64,000 bases of DNA from contig NW_017803157.1 in NCBI RefSeq assembly GCF_001625305.1, forward strand, positions 3,539,655 through 3,603,654. The letters run 5' to 3'. The stretch comes from Branchiostoma belcheri (taxonomy: Eukaryota; Chordata; Leptocardii; Amphioxiformes; Branchiostomatidae). Below, piece by piece: positions 1-11,900 of the stretch. A model generated the notes under the pieces. It saw only the letters and a list, made by a program, of their open reading frames with translations, had not been told where the DNA came from and did no database searches. How positions within the stretch are numbered: position 1 is the first letter of the stretch; each line of letters opens with the position of its first letter. The position numbers were made by a program, and so were the translations under genes.

Positions 1-445
1 GGACCAAGAAGCCAAGGCACAAGGGCAGTCGATCATACATTGTATGTACATCAGATAACACAAGTGCTGCACATTGTTAAGATTTGGAGTTCAACAAGTC
101 TCCTGTTAGTGATTCTAAGCCTGTCGATTTTAGTCTAACCCAAGACAATTTGCCATTCAGTATATGTCAATACACTGGGTAATTGGCATGCAGTTCGCTC
201 TTCCAAGTCTGGACAGGGTTCAACAAGTGTCTTTTTAGTATTCTGAACCTAACAATGTTAGTCTATGCCAAGCTTCTTTGCCTTCAGTGTTCAATACAAC
301 CAGTAATTCATTTAGCCAGAATTGGACAGAGTTCAAGTACATTTGTAGTGTCTGCGAGTATTCTAAATCCGGCCGTTCCAGCGTGTTACGTTAACAAAGA
401 GTCCGGACACTTGGTAAATATCACATCAGTCCCCCACCCCCAATT

Positions 446-842
446 CAGGCCTCGAAATTAAATTTCCTTCCTATTGTCCCAGCACTATCCCAAAAATTTA
501 ATTTCAATTGCCCAGAAGTGAGAATGAACTGTCCCAACCTGTTTTTTGGGAAGTAATTGTATGACTTCAACTTGAAGTCAACTTTATTTAATTTGCTTAA
601 AATGTTCATCGATCACTCCCAGGCACACTATAATTGCAGTGTGGACAGGAAATTTGGGGGGATTTTTCAGAATCCAAAAGCCGGGATGTGTGCCTGATAA
701 ACAAAGCAAGGGCTGACATTCTGATGTTGATTATCTTTCTATTGTCCCAAAATGTCCCAAAGTGTCTTAAAGTTTTTAGTTGTCCCAGCCTAAATTTTAG
801 TGGTCAGTGGCCATTGGACCACCTTTAATTTCGAGCCCAGAT
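446..842. mobile_element. Short inverted-repeat insertion flanked by a 15-bp direct repeat
   Basis: The ends are ggcctcgaaattaaat and tttaatttcgagcccag (inverted). The sequence CCCCCACCCCCAATT is present on both sides (431-445 and about 844-859), as a target duplication or older repeat would give. Internal blocks repeat 'tattgtcccagc'. No ORF. Confidence 0.45.
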
Positions 843-1871
843 GCCCCCCACCCCCAATTGTCCAGTCTCCCTACTGTTGGTGAGGAAGAATGCCATTTGC
901 TAAATTAGACATTGATTCCCTTTCATGAAATACCAACACAGGCAGAGATTAATGAGGTATTGCATGCTGTAAGCCAGTCAAACTTAGGTCAGAGGCTACG
1001 TCCTGTATTTATAGGTCCTGCAATTGTTTGGCCAAGAAGATTGTACATTTTAATGCATCATCTTTGAATGGATGTCAAATGGACCAACTTGTCTTGAAAG
1101 TTCATCTGTGTTGGTAGACGTCATTATGCAGTAAGTAATTTCCAACACAAAGAATTGGACTTTTCAACTGTGAGTGACTGTCTTTGTCAAGGAATGAGCA
1201 ATCACTTCCAACAGCCACTTCCAACTTTTGTCAGCGTGTTAGTTTTGGTGCTCTAAACTACTGCAGCTTCGTTAGTACCGGGTACTTCTCTTTTGAATTA
1301 CATAATTATATATGGAAATTTTTGTTGGGCCAAATGAATTCTTGATTTAACGAAATAATGCCAAGCTGGAATCATTGTCCTAGCCAGCTTGAATTTTTTT
1401 TTCTTCATCTCAGTTTTGTTTTGACATATACCTGACTTTGATTAGGGAGGTAAAAGGTGGTAGAAGGAGAGGGATGGACTCCGCCTTCCAATACTGTACT
1501 CTAGACACAGTGGATCAACAACCCACTGCCCCTACTGATAAAGATATGGGACTACCTTAAAAGTTTACCTTTTTTTATGCAGAATTTCAGGGAGTGAAAT
1601 AATGTTTTTGCAGTTATGTGTATTGGAATAGAATTTTTTTCAGAAAATAAAATAAAAGTTTTTGTTTCTCCAAAGAATTCCTACTGAAGCTTTTTCTCAT
1701 ACTTGTACCTCTGAACTATCTGTGAAACAAGGAAATGATTTCATGTGGCCGAAGCCTAACAAACAACAATCTGCAGACAGATTTATGTGCTGGAATGATG
1801 TAATCGTTACCATGGTGACCCTAGAACGGAAAGGCAAGATGCCGGAATCAAGTACAGGCCTCCACCCCCGG

Positions 1872-1881
1872 CTAAATATAG
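1872..1881 (+). promoter_or_regulatory. MEF2-type site in candidate intronic promoter
   Basis: CTAAATATAG fits the MEF2 consensus YTAWWWWTAR at every position and could also act as a TATA-like element. It lies 107 bases before the ATG at 1988, in a locally GC-richer patch (about 1800-2040) containing CACCCCC and a CCAAT motif at 1889. Muscle expression of mammalian alpha-KAP from an intronic promoter makes a MEF2 site here meaningful, but the link is inference. Confidence 0.4.
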
Positions 1882-1987
1882 GCGCCCCCAATCAGTGTGT
1901 GACAGCCGCAGAATTGGTCTGGGGTTGGAAAGTGACAGTCACAATGAACGACAAGGTCATTTACAGAAGAGCGGCGGCAACACAGGC

Positions 1988-2078
1988 ATGGCTTGGGTAC
2001 TTCTAGTGGCACTCTGGACATGTGCAGTCATCTTGGTAATCCTGGTTTGCTTCCGTTCTAGCTATCATAGTATTGTCA
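1988..2078 (+). CDS. Candidate alternative first exon: hydrophobic N-terminus of an alpha-KAP-like CaMKII product
   Basis: Starts at an ATG and reads MAWVLLVALWTCAVILV..., a strongly hydrophobic stretch of about 20 residues followed by CFRSSYHSIV, then TCA|gtacaa at 2078/2079. The exon would end in phase 1, exactly what the linker exons at 6612, 7753 and 10183 accept. Joined to 10183 it reads ...SIV-SKSLLSKK. It cannot join the phase-0 exon at 2954 in frame, so that exon and the kinase would be absent. Mammalian alpha-KAP, a membrane-anchored non-kinase product of the CaMKII alpha gene, has the same layout: a short hydrophobic N-terminus from an intronic first exon, joined to linker and association domain. 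The donor is weak (A at -1, gtacaa). Without transcript data it could still be a chance ORF; the continuous frame stops at 2102-2104. Confidence 0.5.
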
Positions 2079-2953
2079 GTACAAAACCTTCTACTAAACA
2101 GTAGTTTTGTAGAGAGTGTTGATGTATGTTCAAGTGTTTCTTTCTTGTGGTTCAAGTTTCTTCGCAGCTGTTTTGACTTTGACACATAACTATAACGTTA
2201 TGATAGATGCACATGTAGTAGGATTTGATACTGTCGTTTTCGATTGCCCCTCTGTGGGGTGACTGTGATCGTTAACAAAGAAGGGATTTTGTCAAATTTT
2301 CACTCGACCTTGATGTTGTAACTTGAGTACAGAGAAATATGGTGGCCGTGGCCGGGTCATGTTGGTATGGGCGGGAAATAGCTCTTGCTCGTTAGGGAGC
2401 CGGCTTCATGTACATGTATGACGATGCCACTGGCTTGGGTAAGCTAAGGGCCATTCCAGTGAAGGGGAGGGGGTACTTAAAGAGATTGGCAGGAGATGCC
2501 AAGGAAAGGAGTCACACATTCAAATAGCATAATACTGTGCAGTAGTTGTATATATAGCACCGTGACTGCTTTTTATCCTTAAACCCCTTGCCATTACGTG
2601 GTTTAAAAAAAGTGACTGACACGAAATCACTGATATTGCGTACAGGAAGTTTGGTTTGGTTTTTTAATTGCATGTTAAAGTTGACACTTGATACGAAAGT
2701 TGAACTTCTCAAAGTTCATATAATTGGTCTCCAATTATAATTATAGTGCTTATTAACTATATACCATTGTGTAGTCTGTTTTTTGACGTTTTCTCTTCAA
2801 ATTAACTCGCTAAAATAGGTTATTTACTGTCATTTTGTATGTGTTGTACATATTATTGTAATGTTTTTCTTCTTGGGTGATGACAGGATCATAAGCTTGG
2901 CTTGATTTGTTATGACCTTGGAATGACCTTGAGCGTTCTGTGTCCTTGCACAG

Positions 2954-2996
2954 GGAGCCATACTGACCACCATGCTGGCCACTCGCAACTTTTCAA
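2954..2996 (+). CDS. CAMK2: CaMKII exon: calmodulin-binding / autoinhibitory segment end
   Basis: 43 nt, cag|GGAGCC...TTTTCAA|gtaagt. Encodes [14 protein letters not shown] plus one base (phase 0 in, 1 out). This is the end of the regulatory segment: hydrophobic anchors for calmodulin and the Thr-Thr pair whose phosphorylation blocks calmodulin binding. Virtually identical to vertebrate CaMKII. Confidence 0.95.
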
Positions 2997-5900
2997 GTAA
3001 GTCGTGTCGCCATTCACTCCTTTAGCATTACGTGATTGAACAATATCGGTATCCCTTTCATACTTTATGCCCCTGTAGTATACATTGTACATAAAACTGT
3101 CCTGTTACGATTTGAGCCAAATCCACAAGAAACAGGTCTTTTTAAACATTTTTGCCAGAAGTTGAATTCAGTTAAAACTTGTGCAAAATCCAAAATCAGT
3201 CAGGGTCTTGGTACGATACTGGCATAGCCAAAGAGCAGGAGACAATCTTTCCTTCAGAAGAAATCTTGTAGTTTTTTTTTTCCTTTCAGCTTTCTCTAGA
3301 CATTTTGGTTGTGCCAGTATCTGTTTTCTTCAGAACTGTTGATTCAAAATTTTTTCCAAAATTAGTAGTTAACCATAAGATGTAAGGCTCAATTTAGAAA
3401 CTTTTTTCTCTACACTTAAGATAAGAATGTATAAGACTGTACATAAAATGTGTCCCTTCTCATCCCTTGGAAACACTTGAGAATTTACTTTCATTGTCAA
3501 GATGCTGCCACAATCATTGAGTTAAGATTACATGTATGTGTGGTTTAGAGTCACATTGTCTGCATCAAGACATAATCTTGCAGCAAAACACTTTTTATTG
3601 TAAATAATAAGTAAACTATAGTATTACAAACTTCAGAAGAGGATCTGTAATGTTGGAGGCCCTCTGAATTGTTAGTGACAATTCTGACCATTTTTATTGA
3701 TAGCGGTTATTACATCAATTATAGGTTGCTCAAGTGTGACACTTGCTGTTTTTTTTATAAAATATAAACGTTGACATTTAGTACTTTCATATGCGTCCTC
3801 TCTCCATGTGTGTCTTTATCAAAAAGTGCAACTGACAATGAAAAGAAACAAAGTGCTTCAAAGGGAGTGATACGAGAGGGGCACATTTTTAAATGTTGTA
3901 TCTCAACATGTAACTAGCTGTCGTGGGGAGTGATAATCTGTGGTACAGTAACTGTGTTAAACTGGTACAACAAGTTGTCCTGTTAAGTGAACCAGTGGTA
4001 GACTACATGTAAGTGTTGAATGTAAGACTTACAGAAAAGTAAACTAGTCTGAGAGCTAACCCATGGTTCTCTGTGAGAAACTCTGTAAAAAAATTGTGAA
4101 GTTCAGTTTTTGCTACTGCTCATTTTCTGTTGGGTACCTCTGTTCACAGACCAACTTTGGTTGGGATAGTGATCACCCATCTCTTTTGATATTGATAAAC
4201 AAATGTGCCAAATCAACCTCTTAAACATACAAGAACCCAAATAATTACCAGTAATAACTAGATTTGAATTTTGTGTGTTTGTTTGTGCATTTAAAACCTT
4301 TTGCTTAATCACAGATCTATGTTTTTCTCGTATTATCTATTCTACTACAGACAACTTGCCCTCCAATATTTCATAATCATAGGTGTTATAGGAACTTGCA
4401 AATAACGAACAAATTTTGAAAGCACAATCGTCATGTTAAGATCCCCCTGAACAAAGTTGGTCAGTGGCACAGAAAACTTGTTGAAAACCCTTTGTTCTGT
4501 TTTTTGTTTCTTTTGAACTTACGTCTTCTTTGTTTCCCTCTCCACTTTTTTGCTGGTTTGGGCTTTAGACATTCCTGCACAGAATGCCCATGCAGGTAGG
4601 AAGGGTGTTGCACTGAACTGTGGGATACATCCATTGCATTGTGGGATACATGTGCATTCCCATCATGCAACATTCTTCACGTCCAGTGTGTTCCTCGTGC
4701 TAACATGGTTCTTTCCATATCCCTCCATCTGATGCTAACCCCCTCTGATAAACATGGTACGGTCCAACCATAAGAACAAGGAACTAAAAAGTAAAATCCT
4801 AAATTTAATTGTTTCCAAAGTTGTTTCTTTTTATTATAAAATTGAAATTGTTGTAAATATCATTGAAAATTAAGAATTCCACCTTGTTTCGTAGCAAGGA
4901 GGTTAAATACAAGATTTTAAACGATTTTAAACTCCTTGTTCCTTGGTACTGTTTTTTTAACAAAATGGGAAATGTTGGACTGTACCATGTTTGCCAAGGG
5001 GTGGTTTTGGTGTCTGGAGGGACGTAGTGATTGTTTTTACCAGAGAATGATGGGTGTGGCTCTTCAAGTAACCTCCTTGAAGGATTCCGTTTTGTTCTTT
5101 CTCTCCAAGTGTCCTAAATTCACTTCTTCACGTGTTGAACTTTCTTTGACTTTGACTTAAACACACATTATCAAGTTCCACATAATTATGTACAGTAGAC
5201 ACCTGACTTCAAGTTACTCTAGTTTCTTCATCGTTCTATGATTAAGTCACCCGTAAGAAGCATAATTTCCGTACAAAATGTGGTTTTGAGGTGCCCGGAG
5301 CACCGGTGTTATGTTGACCACACCCTTTGACTTCCCTCTTTGTGATGTTTTGCCTGATGCATGTGTTCAGAACAGCATGATGTTTTTTTGTGTGGTTTGC
5401 GTCTTGTTTGTTTGTTTGTTTCTCTCTTTCTTTCTTTCGTTATCAGACTTCTACGACTTGAGCCCAACAGTATGATTGTGTTTTGATATATAGCACAAAA
5501 CTGGTAAATTGGGAAATATGACACAACTATATGTAACACAACAGTACATATTGGTTGACGTGCATGAGGTGGAAAATCTAGACAGATTTGTTTTTGAGCC
5601 ATTGCGCCTCCGAAAGTTTCCTTACTACATTGTAGTTATTTGATATGCTTGTGGTATGGCTCTCCTCAAACAAGAAGAGTGTTGGCGTCATATATATGCT
5701 GTTATCATACTCTTAAAAGGGCCTAATTTCCTACTTTTTGTGAGGCTGAGCAAAATTGAACAAGGGAGGGACTGAAAGAGAAAGGGGGAAGAAATAACAA
5801 TTTCAAAGGAAAGAATGAAAACTGTACATCCAGAAAGTGTCATTTTTCGTCCATATTCTTTCCTTAGTAGAGCAGGATAGTGAATAAAAAGTTGCTGGGC

Positions 5901-8900
5901 TTCTGTCAAAGTAGAATGTCGTACTTTCTCGTGTGTCTTGTGTTCCTTTGTGTTTTGTGATCTTTTCCTACTTTTATTATATCACCTTTGCATTATTATA
6001 TCACCTTTGCATGCCATCCTGATTGCCTGTTGTTGAGTTGAGTTTGGTGGTACTAGCACGATGCATGAACATATACCTGAACTTTAAATATTCCACCACA
6101 CATACAAGAGAAGTCTCATGCTGTATATGCTGGATTTTCTTAATTTCTGTGTCTGAAGGATTGAAGGTGAAACACTGTAATACAGGTACACAAGCATTTG
6201 AGATCGCAAACATTTTGTCTTTTCCTGGCATGCTTATATGTAAGTGCTATTTCAAGTTTGCTTTCCGACATCTGATCATTTCTTGCTTTAGGTAGCCTTG
6301 TTACGTAAAGCTTTGAATTTTCTATATTTCAGTAGCTTGAATATTATTTCTCTACTTAATTTCTGCACGTTTGATCTTGTTTGCTCTTTTTGTGATGCCT
6401 ATTTTATAACTTTTCCCTTAATTTTTCTTGACAGTGCCTGCACGACATAAAGGTTTGTTAGTCATACCCTCTAAGGTATTAATACTGGACTCGTCTCTTT
6501 TTTCTTCTTTTCTTCCTTCACTTTACGTTCTGTTATATTAACATTTCGTTTTCCCATCTCTCCCTCCTACCCCTTTTCTATCCCTCTTTATTTTCATGTG
6601 TTCTACCCTAGTACCACCGGGCAAAAAACAACAACAACACCATCAGCAACAACAGCAACAGCAACAACAACATCAGCAGGATGTACAGAGAAAAGACGAG
6701 ACACCTGCACCCGACCCTAAAAGCCCTACCATAACGGCACTTTTAAAACCAAAGGGAGAATCTAGTCTATTTGCTGGACTTGTAACTGCTGCAAAGGCAA
6801 AAAAAACAGAACCCCCTTCTTCGGACTCCAGTATAGTTGCGACGGCATCAAAGGCGTCGCCAACTAAAATCGAGGCCACTGCATTTGACCTGGACAGAAC
6901 AGATAGCGTCATTCCTGCAAACCAAAGTGTGTGAAGTTTGGTTTCATTCCTTTTCTTTTTTTTTCTAAACCATTAATTGTGGAAATCTAACAATTTTCAG
7001 TTGGCTGTTTTCATTTCTGAACACATTCCTGCACCATTTTGTTGTTGGAAGACAGGATCTTCACAGTTAACACGTTGCCCTGATAGCACCCAGTTTTCGT
7101 TACGCCCCAACGTATACGTCCTGAAAAAGCAGCTTTGGTCTGAAAGGCCATGCAGAACACAAAAATTTGATTTCTTCTGCCTTTGATTTGACACTGGGTT
7201 ATTTTCTTTTGTTGTTGTTGAGCTGCAAACCAAGCTCGTAGCTTTTCTCTCTTTCAACTGGTGATATACCAATAGAAATCTTGGTGCTGGGTGTTATATT
7301 CTTNTCAAAAACCTATCAGCTGCATTTTGCTTNNNNNNNNNNNNNNNNNNNNNNNNNNNNNNNNNNNNNNNNNNNNNNNNNNNNNNNNNNNNNNNNNNNN
7401 NNNNNNNNNNNNNNNNNNNNNNNNNNNNNNNNNNNNNNNNNNNNNNNNNNNNNNNNNNNNNNNNNNNNNNNNNNNNNNNAATTGGTACCTACATGCTAAC
7501 TACATGTACTTGCTGTATCATACCTTTTTATACCATGAATCCCATTCAATGTGTATTTGGGTGTCCAGGGTGTTGAAACTGTAACTTTCATACTCTCTGA
7601 TCACTACATTTTTCAATTCCCCATTCTCCACCTGTACTATACCGGCAGTGCACTGTTGTCTTTGCCTGTGGTTGACGTGTGATGTGTCATGCCTTGTGCG
7701 TACTCTAACGTGTGTGTTGTGTGCCTCTGCTCGCTGTCGTGTGGACGTGCAGTTAGGCAAAACTCGGCAGGCCAGGCTGGGACTATGGCGGATGCAGGTA
7801 CGTCGTCCACGCTTGCAAATACCATGCTAGTTTCAGTCTCAAAGTCTGGAAAACCTTACCTAAACTCTATCACAACTTTTGTTTATTATTCAAAGACTTG
7901 TACCAAAAAAAAAGTTCACCCAAATTCAAACTGCATGGTTCTCACTTTATCTTTCCGCCTTAAAGTTTGTTTTTTTCCAAAACGGATTTTACACAAAACC
8001 TTTGTTCCTACCTAGGGCACTTTTCTTTTCATTCTACACATTATACCAAATTTGCTCGCGATGTAGACGAATGTTAATAATTATACAAAATTAAGTTTCC
8101 GATTCATTTGGATGCCTGCCCCCGAATCCTGTGCTTGCTTCTGTCATACCAACTTTGTTTCACGTGTCGACCAGTCCAGATGGCCCTCACGTTGGGCTTC
8201 TGGACATGAGACATCCTCACATTTGCATGGGATCCCATCCTGTATACCATGAGCATGACGTATCTTCTATACCTTCTACCTCCAATCTCTGTTCTCTGGA
8301 TTGTTCTGTCAGACAATCCTGTGCTAGTGTCTTGTTCTCTGGATCACTCCAGTTGTTAGTGTGTCGTCATAGTGACATAGTAACTTGGATCGAATAATGG
8401 ACACCTTTGATTTTGTTGTAACATCGCACACACTTATTGAACCTTTCACAAGGTTTATTCATTGTGCATGAACATTTGTAGGTTATATCTTATGTGCTAT
8501 TAATGTTGGACTATAGAAACATAGCTCATAAGAAATGTGCAGCATTGGCAGGGCTTCAAAATATCAATTAAATTGTTTGGATGGGATGTCTTGTTAAATT
8601 GCTTAACTCTTAAGGGACTTTGACTTAAAGTTCACAAGGCTTGTTTCAGAAACATCAGAAATTGTCATGGCTAAAATCACAATCCCAAAAATATGAAAAT
8701 GCTATGCTAGACAGTGTTGAGACCCAACAATAGCCATGAAGAACATGTGAAGGGTATAGTATTACGCAGATGTCTAGAGGTGACAAGAGTCTACATTTGT
8801 GTATCTAACAAACAAGACATCCTTACCAATTTATAGTCCAGCTTGGGAATTCCTCAGAGCTGATGTACATGTATGAATGTACTCAGATGTAAATATATCT

Positions 8901-11900
8901 ACATACCAACATTACTGAAGTGATAGTGTACACACATTTGCATACATACACACATACACACATGTACCATTGGAAAAACTACTATCCATTCAAACCTTAC
9001 ATAAAAAATACATCTGATATATACAAAATGTATGGGAAGAATGTTTCAGGAATGTACATTTTGTACCTACATGTATGATGTCTTTGACTGAATGAACCAT
9101 CTGTTGACCCATACATTGTACATGTACATTCATGTACATTCCAACAATGGCCCTACATACACCATTTTTCAAACTAAGGGTCATGCCAAGCATTATGTAA
9201 ATCGGAATGTTGTATTTTGTCACCTGAATATGTACTACATGTACTTGTACGTACAATTGTATGTAACAGTGTGATTTGTCTAATTCAAATTCTGGATTGA
9301 GTCATGAAAATCATATGTTTCAAGTATGTATCTTAATCTGCTGTAAATTTGCCATTCCTCTAGTTTTGACTTGAAGACGCTAGATCTATCACATATCAGT
9401 TACATCAGGCTATACTAAGTACCAAATTATTGTTTATTTGTTGATGATATGAAAGCAAAATCATTTTCTAAGAGAGAATGTAATGTTCCAGACAACAGGA
9501 GTCACATTTTTTTCCAAAGACAAAGAAATAAGAGTGAAAAAAGGTGCATATTTTGGCTCAAACGGTAAGATGAGAAAGAGGGGAATGTATTCTTTTCTAT
9601 TGCAGAAAGAATAAGTATTGGTACACCTTTTTGCTAGGCTTGTACCAGGTTTGGACCAGAATAATTTCTAGTGTGATGCTGATTTCTGTAAAGTTGAAAC
9701 ACACATGAATGGACTAATGTAGAAGAGAATTGATAACACTTAACAATTGATAGTAGATGATAATATAGACCACACAAATATGACATATGGATGACATTTG
9801 CATGGTCTTGAAAAGTACCACATTCCTAGACCAGGACTGTAGTTACTGTTGTATAGTCGAAAATTTGGGTAAGTCCCAATTTCTTCTGTTAGAAATTACA
9901 GTTATGCTTGCTTCATAATGCAAAATAATTATGTCATAATTCTTAAAACGTCCATTGCAGTATTACCAGTATATTGTACAATGTAATCATCATGAAAACG
10001 TTTGGTCACAAATATTGGCTAATATTTATATTCTCACACCAGATTTCTTATGCTACTGTCATCCATAACAACACATTTGTGTGGTCACACTTCGAACACC
10101 ACAATGTCTAATGTATATAATATACATGAAATGAGTGTAATGTTGGAGACCAGGCAGTGAATATCCCCATGTTGTCCTGTAGGTAAAAGCCTGCTGTCCA
10201 AGAAGACAGACGCCAAGGTTTGTACAGGTCAAGCTCTGACAGCTGACAACTCCACCTCGTCTCCTGCATGCCTCTCCATCCCTTCCCCTTCAAAAAAAAC
10301 CAAACGCTCATACCCGGTAATTTTGCCTTAAAACACTGGTCTCTTTAAAGTAAAGGGAATTAAGGAAAATACTGCCCAATGCTTTTAAACTCCAAAATTT
10401 TTTCAGGTAGAGCTTACCTTTTTGACAAAGTATATTGGGAATTAAGGAAAATCTTAAGAGCTTTTGAACCCAATTTTTTTTTCCGGTAGATCGTCCTTTT
10501 TTGCCAAAGTCTTAAGCTCACTGGATGCTGCCCACTCTTAAGAGCTTTTTAAAAAAATGTTAGCTTGGCAACTCTAACAGTTGTTATAATTATAAACTGT
10601 ATATCCTATGTTTCACCAACCAGATGAAATTATTTTTGGACCTTAAGCGAACTGCACAAGATTCTTCTTGATTTTTTTTTTTAATTTTCAACAAATTTTG
10701 AAATCAAATTGCTGAAGAATTGCAATGTAACAGTGCAGGGAAGCTTGTTTTGTCAGCTGCCATGTAATATCCAGCTCCAACATGATATGTACTTGAAATG
10801 TAGCACATGGCTCAGCGAGTTTAAAGTGACCAGTGTTATGTATTGTGTGATCATTGAATCTTCATGCTGTGTTGCCTGTACCATTTGTGAATTATTATAT
10901 TTTGCATACATTTTGACCAATATTTGTTTTTATTGTGCTTGTGTGATTGAAACATACTTTCATGCATCTTCTTTGAATCTGCATCTTGGTTATTATTTTC
11001 CATGCGTAGACAAAATTTTTGCATGCCGTTGAAAAGCAACAGTTCAACATCCTAATTCCCTACTCATCATTATTGATATCTTCCCCCATCTTCCCTGGTG
11101 TGTAGCATGGGTGACCCTTGACCTATGACCCCCCGTAGATTGACCTGCATGACCTTTGACCTGGCTAGAAGGAAATGTAATCTGTTCGCTTGCTTGGACT
11201 GAATTGCTTTCCGACTGTGTAACCCGATCTATAGTAGAGCTTCAAAAAAAAAGTAACGTTAACAACTTACTATATATATATAATAACCCAAAACGGAACT
11301 TTTTTTCTTTCTTTTTCCTCCCTTGGCTGGTTTCTGTCAATATCCCCGTTGCCATGGTAACAGAGGAGGAGTGTACAGTCACTGGTGAGATTTCTGTTTT
11401 CCAGTCGCATGCCCTCTGCTCGACTCTCTCTCTCTCTCTCTTTCTCTCTCACTCTCTCCGCAGCGTAGCTGTAGCTAGCCTCTTCTTAACACTTATAGTC
11501 TGGCTCTCCCAAATAACCCTGACAAAAACAGACTCCAAACACCAAATAGCTTTTTTTATCTAACAGTTGATGATTGATTCTTGGCAACGTGTGAAACGAT
11601 TTGAATTGAATTTTGCTTATTAAATGTTCTTACTAACGTTTGATTGATGATTGCAACAACTTGGGATCAGCCTGTGACTAGATGACCTACAGACTGGCCC
11701 TGCAGACATTTCTTGCCTTCCCCCTCAAATTATGTCTGGAATTTTGTATCCAAAAAGCTAATCGTTAGTCCAATATTTGGGGGGCAGTTTTTCATGTCCA
11801 TTGCTGATTTTGCTGTGCACTTTTGTTGGAGTGGGAAAAGCATTGAGTAAATGCTATCACTTACACAGATGTCTGCCTGGCTCTTCAGTCAAGTTGAGCC

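Larger units (their letters stand above)
1..1987 (+). other. CaMKII intron sequence with degenerate repeats
   Basis: No exon recognised. From about 85 to 400 a segment built on 'ttcaacaagt ... ttagt ... attct' recurs with a spacing near 125 bp. Between 446 and 842 lies a probable insertion (listed separately). A segment at 1129-1165 (aatttccaacacaaagaatt) belongs to the dispersed inverted-repeat family seen at 24935-25097. Confidence 0.5.

Noticed and set aside
1662..2006. Open frame of 114 codons upstream of the hydrophobic exon
   Set aside because: Different frame, no domain and low-complexity of evidence; the neighbouring ATG frame at 1988 is better supported by splice phase.
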